A DNA stretch of 64,000 nucleotides from Limonium bicolor (Eukaryota; Streptophyta; Magnoliopsida; Caryophyllales; Plumbaginaceae): positions 480,055,375-480,119,374 of the forward strand of contig CM041776.1 of the NCBI GenBank assembly GCA_023374045.1, written 5' to 3'. Both the position numbers and the translations under genes were made by a program. The notes beneath the pieces were generated by a model. That model was not told where the DNA came from and made no database searches. It was given only the letters and a program-made list of their open reading frames with translations. Below, piece after piece: positions 1-11,069 of the stretch. Every line of letters starts with the position of its first letter. Positions within the stretch are counted from its first letter, which is position 1.

Positions 1-56
1 GGCAATCATTTGTCGTGTCCGGGAGATGGGAATGTACTTCTCGTTAGAATTTGTCA

Positions 57-548
57 TCATTTGCTCCAGGTGGTAATGATGCCTGGTGGTAGTCTGTGGA
101 ACCATTTCGAGGCTTCTCCTGATAAGCTATGCTGGAACAGGCTCAATCTGGCGTACTCCTCCAATCCTTGAGATAAGCCAAGAGAGTCCAAGTGCACAAG
201 AAAGCGATGCACATGGTCTAATGCATCCGATGGGTCTGCACCTGAAAAAGTACCTGCAGGGTGATTTCTAACAGCATTGGATTGGTGAGAAGGTTTTACC
301 TTTTGCCAATCGGATATAAGTTCTGCAGTCAGATTGGGTAGAACCACTGGCCCTCGTCTTGGTGTGGCTGGTGGTCTGTTTATCCTTCCCATCGTGTATT
401 GGGCCACTGCACCTGCTCCAATTTGGTCATGATTTCCTGCCATATTGAAGTCAAGCTGCCTTCTTGTTCTCAAAGCTTGGAGGTATACTCTTTCGATTTC
501 AGGATCGAAATCTGTATCCGGGGGACCAGTTGAGCGTGTTCTTCGCAT
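57..548 (-). pseudogene. Ty3/gypsy gag fragment
   Basis: The reading frame encodes 163 residues ending in a block typical of plant Retrotrans_gag domains: GTFSGADPSDALDHVHRF, then a leucine-rich stretch, then LSGEASKWFHRLPPGIITTW. In the family this domain continues for over 100 residues, but here a TGA follows the ITTWSK segment. The gag is therefore truncated by a stop or frameshift, and pol would lie off the left edge. It sits about 190 bp downstream (minus strand) of a tRNA-Asp-type primer binding site and a long LTR, the normal order for an Athila/Tat-like element. The N-terminal 60 residues are basic and not recognisable. Lineage is inferred only from the primer binding site and gag style. 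Confidence 0.75.
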
Positions 549-736
549 CCACTAGGTGCTTATAATCAGCCCGAGAGAAAGGAACAAAATGAGTGAGTTT
601 TAAAGTAATGAAAAACAATTGTATAAAATGGCACACAAAATAAATTAAAATCAAATATATACAAAACAAACAATTATAAACAGTGTGTTGCAATAAATAA
701 CGAATTAACCAAGGCTAGGGACTAGACAAAAGTCAA

Positions 737-755
737 GTCCCCGGCAACGGCACCA
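737..755 (-). promoter_or_regulatory. Primer binding site, tRNA-Asp type
   Basis: Read on the minus strand this is TGGTGCCGTTGCCGGGGAC, one base off the tRNA-Asp 3' end complement (TGGCGCC...) used by many plant gypsy elements. It lies 3 bp from the LTR end at 759, which reads ...TTTGCA on the minus strand. It fixes the orientation of the element. Confidence 0.85.
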
Positions 756-758
756 TTT

Positions 759-2400
759 TGCAAACGATTTATTTGATATATTAAAAACCTAGAAATAATC
801 CTAGAATTCAATAGTCAATAGATCGTCAGGTTGCAAAAATCCGGTCGAAATAGTATAGTATTCAATGAAGCACCGAGGGTGTCAATCCACGGGACTTGAT
901 ATGTAAGTCTAGCCTTAGGTAATGGTTAACTCAAAAAGGGGGTTTTGTTTTGGTTTTGGGTTTCACAAGTAGATAAAGAAAGTAAATAGCAGATAAATTA
1001 AAGTGATCTTTTGGAGTGTGAACGGTACTCTAGGTTCAGGGAGTTGTTTCACTAGCTAGGTTCTGCATATTCTACTGCTTAAGTGGAGACTTGGATCGGC
1101 TTGTAATTCTCAATTATCTATTCTGTATTAAGTCTTAATTCCAGATAGCTCATCTAGACAGGGCATGTAGTTCTAGTCTAGACCTAGCAAGTATATCTAG
1201 ATGGTTTATGCACAGAATTACTAGTCTGGTTTTAATCGGACTAAAGCTCCTAGTGACTAAAGTAATCTATCCGATTGCAATTATCACAGGTAACAGGTTT
1301 AATAGGACCGTCAATGCTAATCACCTTATCTGATCATAACATGATTCGAGGGCTTATAATAAATTCATGACGTTTATTAAAAGCACTTAAAAGCATTAAC
1401 CTGAACAATCCAAATTGTCTCAACAAGCAGCAAAATATGCGAGTTTAACTAATTACACATCCTTCCCCTAGAGTAAATCCTCTTAGCTAGACATAGCATT
1501 ATAATAATAAATGAGAGAGAGTTAGAAGAAATCATCTGTTACGAAGATCTTCTTGCTTGCATCCGTTCCTTTGTCCTTGCACTTGCTCTCTGAAGGTTGG
1601 TCTTGGTGATAATGGAGTGAATTGGGTGAAATGGGGCGAAATGGAAGTTTTAGTGAGTTTTGTGAGGTGTCCGGCTGAAGAGGGTCGGACAGAGAGGCGG
1701 ACGTGAGATGTCCGGATCTGTCTGGGTCGGACGCGATCCGACGTGGGTGGAATGAGTGTGTCCGGATCCGGACAAGGGTCGGACACTAAAATGTCGCGAA
1801 ATGGATACGGGATATGAGCGGAGGTTTACGAAGGTATGTTGTGAGATAGCAGATGAATTCGTGAGTGAATCGTGAGTGAGCTATGCAGGTTATGGAGGAA
1901 ATAGAAGAATGGAGATGTAGCGTATGGAGTGAGAGGAATTAGAGAGGAGAGGAGACTGTGAAGTCAGGTACGGTTTGGAATGAAGGCTGTGCTGGGTTTA
2001 TATAGGGTTAGAGGAGAACAAAGGGTCAGTGGAAGTTTGGTATGGTGGATAGTTGATTGCGGAGCATGGAGCTCGTCATTAATGCTGCAGTGTGCCCTCC
2101 CCTGTTTCCAGCGACGTCTGTTAATACGCGCTGCGCGATAATTAGCCGAAAGGCTATTATCAGTGCGTGCATTTTATTTTTCAATTCTGTGTGACGTCCG
2201 GATCGTGTCCCGGATCCGGACGTGACACAGAGTTTAGATCTGGAGATGCGAACTCTCGGATATGGAATTTTAGTCACGTCCGGCTTTGTCCGGCCAAACA
2301 GATCCGGACAAGAGACGTCCGGCTTTGTGTCCGGCCAAACTGATCCGGACAAGACCAATTTTTGTCTCTTCTCCTGATTTGTTCCCCGTTGTTGTGTTGT
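759..2400 (-). mobile_element. 5' LTR of a minus-strand gypsy element
   Basis: The LTR 3' end is set by its CA next to the primer binding site. The 5' end is approximate because the partner LTR is outside the window. A minus-strand TATA box (CTATATAAACCC) lies at about 1995-2006. On both sides of it sit short GC-rich words built on TCCGGAC / GTCGGAC (about 1660-1790 and 2190-2355), repeated in both orientations. No protein-coding content is supported. Confidence 0.65.
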
Positions 2401-4150
2401 ACTCCTTATGATGTATAATCTTTATTTCCTGGGTTTTTCCTGTATTTAACATATATAACACATCAGTTCTTATCAAAGCATCAATCTTAGGAAAAACACA
2501 TAATAAGTGGGAAACATTGCCTGAATCGTTAAAAATTATAAGGTATTTAAACCCTAAAAAGCCTATATGTTTCACACTTATCATGACGCATGGCCAATTA
2601 ATAGAATCCACACCAAAGGAAAATAAGAGAGAAAAAAAAACAAAAACAAACGAGATTCTCACACAGATGCCTTCCCAGCTTACCTTTGCGATTTACATAA
2701 TTCTAATTGTAACTTTTCACTTCCATGGGTCTTCAAGCAAAATACCACACAATCTCCATCTCATTACAAAATAAATAAATAAATATATCATATCTAACCA
2801 TCAACAAGGATATCGAGTAAAATCACAGTCTAGGAATGCTAGAAAAGAAGAATTAACAAAAGTTGAGGACAACAATAAGGTATTATCGAGGTCAAATAGA
2901 TCAAGAAAGAAAGGAATAAGATGGAGCTTATTCCCGAACAAAAAGACTGCATAGAGGTAGATCTGTTTCAGCTCACACAGAATGAGCGAGTGAGATCCTC
3001 TAAGTTGAAGTCTGGGATCTCAAGAGTCAAAATGTTCCTACACTCAACATGGACAACTCTAAATGAACAAATACAACTTTTTACTAACTAAAAACAAGTA
3101 AAATGTGCTCATTTAACATCCTAGGTTTTGTCAAAGGTCAAAGCAATGTTCCTATCTCTCCCAAGTAAAGGCTCTTTCAAACCCACTCCTTCTTGGTTGA
3201 GTTTGTCATCTTGTGTGGCTTACCTGGTTCGCATGGTTTACAAACTATTGTCTTTCTCGTAAGATTTACTTATAGCGTACTCTAGGAGTAGCGACTGCGG
3301 ATTCCCACGTAAAAAAAGTAAAGAAAAAGTAAAGGCTCTTCCATGCAACATACAATAACAGAATTATGAAACTACTATTCTTTCTTAACCATCTAGTACA
3401 CGTATTTAGCAGGAGTGTAATTTTTCTCATACCACTACTCTCATCCAATAGATACATTGTTTCTTGAAAGTTTCTAATATGTTATTCTTGAGTAAGTTAC
3501 TCACGAAGAACTCAGTGATTGTGTTACAGACTCACCAAGAACAGAATTAACAAGAAATAGAATTTAGATAAAAAGATAGATGATTTCACGTGAACCTTCA
3601 CTTTTATTAGCACGTATTGAATTCAATGCACACTCACACTCTTACAGGCTCTCACTAGAGTAAACAAGTAATTCAACCCCAGCCTCATAAAAACCTAATT
3701 GAGTCACAAGACTCGAGATTTTACTCTCAAGATGCAATAATTAATTCTCACCTTTTTTTCTCTCAAAAACGTCCACACACCTTAACCTAATGATTGCTAT
3801 ATATAAATATCAATTTACATAAAACATTATCTTTATAGATAAAATCATAGAAACCGAATAAGATATTAAATAGAAAAGATATTCTCTAAATTATTTGCTA
3901 AAGATATAATCTGTTCAGAATCTGCCTAAGGTTGATCTAACATAGTGAAAATTTCGCTTGGTAGTTTAATATGTTGATTAGTTCAAGACTCAAACTCTTG
4001 TGTCTATAACTCAACCTCAGCATGTAACTGAGTTTGATAAATCAAAATGTCTGCAGTAACATTTTTTCCGTGACCAATCAGCCACTATAAAATTAAGATA
4101 CAATAACACACCGGGCCACCTACCCTAAACCCACCTTAGAATCCAAACAA
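2401..4150. other. AT-rich stretch without recognisable gene
   Basis: No open frame here resembles a known protein. On the minus strand, about 3470-4000 has an LTR-like look (TATA-like TTTATATATAG near 3800 followed by a pyrimidine-poor leader), but no paired copy, primer site or target duplication is visible, so no element is called. Confidence 0.4.
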
Positions 4151-4210
4151 TAAAAGAGGGGGAGGAAGTACAACCAACCCCTCTTCTGAATTACCTGTGG
4201 CAATCAGATC

Positions 4211-5890
4211 CTAACCATAGCGGCTTGAAGAAACAGGAAACCAGATCCTACTAAACCACATCTTAAGAAGGGATAATTGACCAACATGAAGACCAAATAA
4301 AACTGGCCTAAACCTATTATTAGTACTAACATATATGGTTGAAATTAAGACCAGACTAAGAGAGACAGTACTTTTAAACACCACCAAAAGACATTCCATG
4401 GCACCGGAGGGAAAACCAAGGTTGATGGGTCGTGCCTCACCCAACAACCCTGGAAAATGAAAGTCATTTCCGTTGGCAACCCTCAAGAGATTCAGGGGCT
4501 GCCTTGAAATCTGCAGATCTAGCCACCTAATTTGGTTCCTGCACATGAACCAAATTAACAATTAGTAGAGGTTCTTGATGAGAGAGCTTGATTTGCTTTT
4601 ATTTCCCTTCATAGACTGCGACTCAAATTTATGAGAAGACCCCTCCTCCATAATACTATCCTTGTGCACACGATCAATGTGTCTCCTTTTTCTCCAGGGA
4701 GAACCTTGAGAGAAATTGTCGCCATCGTGCTGAACAGGGATAGGGTTGGCCCTCGACTCTCCTGGGCTCACAACAACTGGGTTGTTGGCAGACGAATCAG
4801 CCCAATCATGATCAACACCGCCATATGATGGATCAAGTCCGCAAAGAAACTTCCAAACCCCACTAGCATTCTCAGCAGGATTCCTTCTTCCAAGGTAGGA
4901 ATTAGATTTTCTCATCTTAGGGAATAAGGGTAGACTCCTATAATAGTTAGATAGGTCAGGACATTCTTTAGTGGCGTGAAGAAACCAACCACATCGGAAG
5001 TCGATAGGAGGCATCTTTTCATAAGTGACCCGCAACACTGAATCAACCCCGTCAATTGAAACCTTAACGCACCTCATGAGGGCCTACAGATATCAAGAAG
5101 AACTCTGAACAGGAGGAATTCACCACCCAGTCACCTTCCTCCTCGTTAAACTTGAGAAAACTCCCAAAGAGCGCACCCAAGCGTTCAACGAATCCCTTAT
5201 GGTGAAAGATGAATGGAATGTCATGAACACGAAGCTGGAAAGGGAAGACAATGAAAGTTATGATTCTTAGGTGCCTTAGCTTTGTCTATATTCTGAAGGT
5301 CGGAAGGGAGCCGTAAAAAGTCCAGGGATCACAGGGAGGACAACTTGCATCGTGTCTTGAGATTCAAATTTGAACAGGAAGAGATTGGGCCCAGTGGACC
5401 TAGCCTTCAGCTTCTCATTCATTTTCCGAACTCGATCAAATGTGGTTTCAACCGCACGGACCTCAGCATTCTCATAAGAGTAAAGCTTACTGAGCATACT
5501 CCAAATGGAATGGAAAGGCATCGGTAACCTTAGCAAGATCATCCACGGAGGTAGTGATCTGCTCATTCATTGTGAATGTTAACTCCGCACAAAGCAAGGT
5601 AAGATCATCAACCGGCTGTATCGACGAGCCTCCATGTTGAGCTTGACGGGTTGTGTAGCTAGATAGCCGATAAACCAACCGCCTGGACAGCCTGCCGCAG
5701 CACGACAAATGCAACAAGGGCCAACCTTAAAGTTACAAGCACAGGGAGACCAGTGAAGATAAAGAGCCGAGAAGAGGAACGCAAACGAGAGACGAGAACC
5801 AGCCAGAAAGGCAACCATATGATCAAGAATATACATACTAAGAGAATTTTCAGGAAGCAGAACAGTTGAATTTGTTAAGGAGTGCACAAA
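4211..5890 (-). pseudogene. LINE ORF1-like remnant (DUF4283 plus zinc knuckle)
   Basis: Three minus-strand frames together give the usual plant L1 ORF1 order. About 5566-5276 resembles the DUF4283 N-terminal part (KLKARSTGPNLFLFKFESQD). About 5250-5090, in another frame, gives the FQLRVHDIPFIFHHKGFVERLG block. 5077-4562 has the CCHC-type segment beginning YEKMPPIDFRCGWFLHATKEC. Downstream, 4561-4211 may be the decayed start of ORF2 (AMECLL motif). At least two frameshifts separate the pieces, so no intact product is expected. No reverse transcriptase follows, so this is a truncated copy. Family identification is by motif recognition only. Confidence 0.65.
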
Positions 5891-6036
5891 AATTCAGGGC
5901 TAAACTAGCAAACAGCTAACGGTGGTAGAGTGACAAGCGGTGAAACTGAACAATAGTCCTCCACCCTCGAGGAAGCGCAGACGAGAGAGGAGTTCCAGCG
6001 TGAGAGACGCGTTCTTCCTAACCCATTCTTAACTCA

Positions 6037-6046
6037 AACAAAAGTT
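6037..6046. repeat. Target site duplication of the MULE, left
   Basis: AACAAAAGTT directly precedes the element's first base (6047) and recurs exactly at 22045-22054 after its last base. Ten bases is within the 9-11 bp typical of Mutator-like elements. Confidence 0.92.
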
Positions 6047-6208
6047 GGAAAATTTCCCGTACACGGGTGTTTGGCCCCCTCATTTCCCATGCAAGTGTTT
6101 CTTAGGTTGGAATTCCCGATTCTGGGTTTTTTTTAAACGGTGTAGAGAAGCCGATAATTCATTTATCGGCATCATTGAAGCCGATAAATGAATTATCGGC
6201 TTCTCTAC
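6047..6208. repeat. Left terminal inverted repeat with hairpin
   Basis: Matches the reverse complement of the right end from 22044 inward. It contains one palindrome at 6142-6208 whose arms read GTAGAGAAGCCGATAATTCA and then CATTTATCGGC before a short loop; arms are about 29-30 bp and essentially perfect. Confidence 0.88.
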
Positions 6209-6213
6209 AACGC

Positions 6214-6222
6214 CTATATAAG
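6214..6222 (+). promoter_or_regulatory. TATA box for the PMD gene
   Basis: CTATATAAG just inside the left terminal repeat, about 110 bp upstream of the first ATG of the PMD gene at 6330. Placement in the terminal repeat mirrors the transposase promoter at the other end. Confidence 0.6.
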
Positions 6223-6329
6223 GCCGCATCGCGTGAAAAATTGGGGATAAAGCCTCATTTTTTAAAAAACACCTCAATTGTATCCAAATCCTCTCCTCTA
6301 AAACACTTTGTTTGCATAGGAACTATAGT

Positions 6330-9300
6330 ATGGCTGATCAATATGATATGGGTGAGCATGGTCTGGTGGAGTCGCAGCTGTTCAGTTTGCAGACGACTCA
6401 TATATCTGCTGCGTATGCCTCCAATGACCCGGTTAGTATTACTAACTAATGTATAGTGTAATAATTTACATTTTTAGTGTATTTAGATATTTGATATAGT
6501 GGTAATCGATGCAATAATTATAGTTTCTTTGTATATGATTAGTATAAGTAATTTTATTATTGTTTGGTATTATTTGGATTGTAGTATCTGTCTGTGTAAT
6601 AGTAATTCTGTTTAATTATAATTCAATATAATTGCTTAGTTTATAGACCGTATGAGTTAATTGTAGGTAATGTAGCATAACAATTTTTGTAAATTATATT
6701 CTAGATGATTATATATGGTTTAGTTAAATAACATTTACTATATGTAGTGGTTTAGTCTAATTATTATTGTCTGTGTAACAGCAATTCTGTTTAATTATTA
6801 ATTCAATATAATTGCTTAGTTTATAGACCGTATGAATTAATTGTAGGTAATGTAGCATAACAATTTTTGTAAATTATATTCTAGATGATTATATATGGTT
6901 TAGTTAAATAACATTTACTATATGTAGTTGTTTAGTCTAATTATTATCTGTCTGTGTAACAGTAATTCTGTTTAATTATTAATTCAATATAATTTCTTAG
7001 GTTATAGACCGTATGAATTAATTGTAGGTAATGTAGCATAACAATTTTTGTAAATTATATTCTAGATGGTTATATATGGTTTAGTTAAATAACATTTACT
7101 ATATGCAGTTTTTAATGTGTAGATGATTGTAATGTAGTTATTGTATTAATATTCGAACTTTTGTTAAGTTTTTTATATTTCTTATTTGTTTGATGATGAT
7201 TAATTTGTTAGAATTGTTATTTGTGCTCTATTAAATTGTAATTTTTATGGAATGTAGATATATGCACAGTACCAAAATAGGAATTTGAAAACAAGATCCT
7301 GCTGGAAGGGTGCTACTACCCTACATGATGCTATACTTCCATATGTTGCTACAACTGGTTTTTTTGGGCCAGCAAATATGAGATTGAATAACTGTACTAG
7401 CATCATCAGCGCTTTGATTGATAGATGGCGTCCTGAGACCCACACATTCTTGATGTCATTCGGGGAGGTTACCATAACCTTAGAGGATGTTAGTGTGCTT
7501 TTTGGGTTGCCTATTAAGGGGGAACCTATCTGTTTCCCTACCAGTAATGTGGATGTTAATGCGGTGTGCAGCGGCTTCTTGGTGATGTCCCCCCTACTCA
7601 CAAGGGGAACCAGATACCCATTGCGTGGCTAGCTGAGAGGTTTGTCGAGACAGACGCTGCCTTTGGTCAGCGTGACGCTATTGTTCATCAGCAGCATGCG
7701 AGAGCATATATTATGAGACTGATTGGAGGTTTCTGTTTCCCAACTCTAATGGGGACAAGGTGGATGTCAGTTATCTTTTGCTGTTGGAGGATTTTGGCTA
7801 CAGTGGGAGGCTTAGCTGGGGGTCTGCGCTCCTTGCACATTTCTATAGGGAGATGTGCAACGCCACCAAATTCGACACTAAGTATCTGAATGGCTGCAGT
7901 AAGTTGCTCACCGTCTGGGCATACGAGCGTATCCCTGCATTTAGGCCACGACTCACCCCAGATCGGATTAATCTTTCACCCCATCTTGCACTTGCTCATA
8001 GGTAACAAACTAGGCATTGTATGGTTGTTGAAAAAATATTTTATTAAATTACGCTACAACCCTAATTGTATGTCATGTTGCAGATATAATGGCAAGGGAA
8101 ATAGCATTAGCGCTTTCGTTGCGCGACAAACTCTGGACAATATGAGGATTCCACCGAGCGAGGGAGAGGTAAATAAAACTAAACCTTATTACAATACTAA
8201 TTTATTTGTTATAATTTGTTTGCATATTTTTAATATTTATTTCGATGTTCTGTAGTGGATTTGGCAGCCGTACGGTGGCGGATCACCACAGCCAGCGCAG
8301 TTCGCTGTAGTGGTATTTTTAATCCACTACAATGTTGTAGAGGGTCACCAGCCGGACCGGGTACTACGCCAGTTCGGGTATGATCAGCCTATTCCTGCTC
8401 CCCCACTCGACTGTGACATGCTCCATGTAATCACCAGGACCGGTAGGCCAGATGCGCGATGGTGGGAAATATTCCATGACCACATCCAGATGTGGAACAA
8501 TAGGAGTCAGTTCCGGGTGATTACACCACAGACGCCAAGGAGCATCCCACTGGACAGGAGGAGTGCACATAGGTTTGGTTCCTCCAGCATTCTGTTGCTT
8601 GGTTCACTGTTGAGAGTAGGAGGAATGTCATCGTGGTAAGCATTTATTTAAATTGTTTGTCAGCTGTTCCTCTAGTGTTTGATAGTTCTATTGTTTTTAC
8701 CATTATATAATCCGTTGTTCTACCTGGTTGATCAGGCTTCTGCAGTGGAGCAGCTTCAGAGGATCCATACAGATCCTAGTGTTCGGGATATGCCACCAGA
8801 CTATCTCAGACTATTGATGTTGATCACTATCATCGGTCTGTGCCATTCCCCCAGGAGTTGTCACAGCAGGCGCCAGATAGGGTGGAGTTGCAGTACCCTG
8901 CTTATCAATCAACGACAATCCTACCCCCAGAGCTGCTAGAAGCAGGCCATACAGTCAGAGACGAAGAGGGCCGCGTGACTACGCACCACCACCACCACCA
9001 CCACCACCCAGAACTATTTCATCTCACAGCTTTCCATTGTCCCTGTTACAGTCACTGAGGAAGAGGGATATCGGCCATCTTTTGAGCCACAGCCACCTTC
9101 GCAGCCAGAGCAGACAACCTATGGCCAGGTACCCCTGATTTTGGTGCACACTTTGATGCTGGTGCGGGTTCGTCGAACCAGGTGCTACTTCTGTTTCCAA
9201 CATGACTACTCAGGAGCTGGTCACCTTTTGTGAGCAGCTGATATATGATGACGCAGAATTACTGAGACAATTTAACTGGGCCAATTTAGCTGGTGGCGTA

Positions 9301-9444
9301 CAGCAACAAACTCAGATGGTTGTTGCTCCTTCATATGATCCGTCCATCTTGCAGCAGCCTGCTCCTTCAGGTACACCACAGCACGGTCCTCCCGCGCCAT
9401 CTGCATCACAGATCCAAGTACACCTGCTAATGAGCCGGAAATGA
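6330..9444 (+). pseudogene. PMD (plant mobile domain) gene captured in the MULE, broken
   Basis: Five exons can be followed: 6330-6431 (MADQYDMGEHGLVESQLF...), 7258-8001, 8084-8168, 8256-8635, and 8736 to about 9444, with GT-AG borders and matching phase where the frame is intact (CATAG|GT...CAG|ATATAAT gives HRYNGKGN). Exon 2 has the hallmark PMD block WRPETHTFLMSFGEVTITLEDV followed by LFGLPIKG; later parts give IPIAWLAERF, VDVSYLLLLEDFGYSG, WAYERIPAFRPR and HQPDRVLRQFG. These are typical of the aminotransferase-like PMD family (MAIN/MAIL relatives). Single-base frameshifts lie near 7565 and 7740 (exon 2), near 8560 and within exon 5, so it is a pseudogene. The C-terminal region includes an eight-histidine run from a CAC microsatellite near 8983-9007. 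PMD genes carried by transposons are known; what the protein does for the element is not known. Confidence 0.85.
6585..7110 (+). repeat. About 180-bp direct repeats in PMD intron 1
   Basis: Three copies of a roughly 180-bp unit starting near TCTGTGTAACAGTAATTCTG, with period 179-181 bp (marker CTGTTTAATTAT at 6608, 6787, 6968). Copies differ by a few bases. The unit is AT-rich and non-coding. Confidence 0.85.
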
Positions 9445-9872
9445 GGAAGATCGGGGGATGTGGTTAAGGGGCACACACTCTAGGTTAGGAATCGTAGAAT
9501 TTTTAATTCAGATATTCACTAATCCTTAGTTTATGAACATTGACTATGTAGTTTGCATTGTTTTATCACTTGTTCTTTATTTTAAACATATTAGTGTAAG
9601 GATTTTACATTCTCTTTACATTTTTTAAAACGTTGATTATTTGTTATTTTGTGCATTTTTATGAAGCACTTGTTTAACTAGGAAGTCCTAAAATTTAGCA
9701 ACAGGGTGTATGCATTTAGTACTACATGCATACATATTTACAAGGTCAACGGACATCGTTTACCTGTTGGAAATTGATGCTAAAATGGCATCTTAGCGCA
9801 GTTTTTATCGAATCTTTTTATGCTAACGTGTCTACTTTGAGCATTTTTTTTGGACCATTTGTGGAACTCGTA
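9445..9872. other. AT-rich spacer
   Basis: No gene is seen. About 9700-9870 contains decayed words of the following 190-bp repeat (TACTACATGCATACA, GGTCAACGGACATCG), suggesting one more, degenerate copy. Confidence 0.5.
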
Positions 9873-10780
9873 TCGGTCTAAATTTTGATACAATGATGTG
9901 TGTATGTACTACTACATTCATACAAAATTTGGAGCACAACGTGAATCATTTGGTGGTCCAAAACTGTAAGCGCAAAGTGGCACCGGAGTGCAGTTTTTTA
10001 ATATGCAGTTTTTGCGTCTGTTCGCGACTTTGACCATTCTTTTCAATAGGTTTCCGCTGTCCGTTGGCCACCAATTTTGATACAACGATGTGTGTATGTA
10101 CTACTACATTCATACAAAAATTGGAGCAGCCACAACGTGAATCATTTGGTGGTCCAAACTGTAAGCGCAAAGTGGCACCGGAGTGTAGTTTTTAATATGC
10201 AGTTTTGCGTCTGTTCGCGACTTTGACCATTCTTTTCAATAGGTTTCCGCTGTCCGTTGGCCACCAAATTTTGGTACAATGATGTGTGTATGTACTACTA
10301 CATTCATACAAAATTTGGAGCACAACGTGAATCATTTGGTGGTCCAAACTGTAAGCGCAAAGTGGCACCGGAGTGCAGTTTTTTAATATGCATTTTTGCG
10401 TCTGTTCGCGACTTTGACCATTCTTTTCAATAGGTTGCCGCTGTCCGTTGGCCACCAAATTTTGATACAACAATGTGTGTATGTACTACTACATTCCTAC
10501 AAAATTTGGAGTACAACGTGAATCATTTGGTGGTCCAAAATGTAAGCGCAAAGTGGCACCGGAGTGCAGTTTTTTAATATGCAGTTTTGGCGTCTGTTCG
10601 CGACTTTGACCATTCTTTCAATAGGTTGCCGCTGTCCGTTGGCCACAAATTTTGGTACAATGATGTGTGTATCTACTACTACATTCATACAAAATTTGGA
10701 GCACAACGTGAATCATTTGGTGGTCCAAACTGTAAGCGCAAAGTGGCACCGGAGTGCAGTTTTTTAATATGTAGTTTTTT
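9873..10780. repeat. About 190-bp tandem repeat, five copies
   Basis: The word GTGAATCATTTGGTGGTCC recurs at 9941, 10137, 10327, 10518 and 10708, giving periods of 196, 190, 191 and 190 bp. Each unit holds TACTACTACATTCATACAAA and CTGTTCGCGACTTTGACC. Several open frames through the array (both strands) merely follow the repeat and resemble no protein. The array lies between the 3' end of the PMD gene and the 3' end of the first stand-alone PB1-like ORF, which point toward it. Confidence 0.9.
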
Positions 10781-11069
10781 AATACGCAATTTTTTAGTCG
10801 AAACTATAAGCGCAAACTCGCGCACTTATTCAACAATAAGAACATTCACATACAGTGTTATAATAAATTACATGGTAGTCCAACGACATCAGTCATCTTG
10901 TCATTCTTGTGCGAAAATGAAACATTATAACCAGTAAAAACATAGATTAAAACCAACAAGGTCACAATCTTGGATCACCACATAGCTTAGTAATCATCAT
11001 TATCGTATGGTTCATATTCGATCATAAGATCAATGAAAGATGCTTCATCCTGAACCCCGATAAAGTTTA

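Noticed and set aside
2026..2662. Minus-strand frames in the left LTR and beyond
   Set aside because: They follow the TCCGGAC word array and AT-rich flank; no protein family is recognisable.
8983..9007. Polyhistidine tract as a metal-binding motif
   Set aside because: It comes from a CAC microsatellite in a frameshifted pseudogene.
9873..10780. Possible CRISPR-like or spaced repeat array
   Set aside because: Units are contiguous near-identical 190-bp repeats without unique spacers, in a plant genome.
9946..10937. Several open frames on both strands within the 190-bp array
   Set aside because: They repeat with the array, differ by strand and frame, and resemble no protein; by-products of the tandem repeat.
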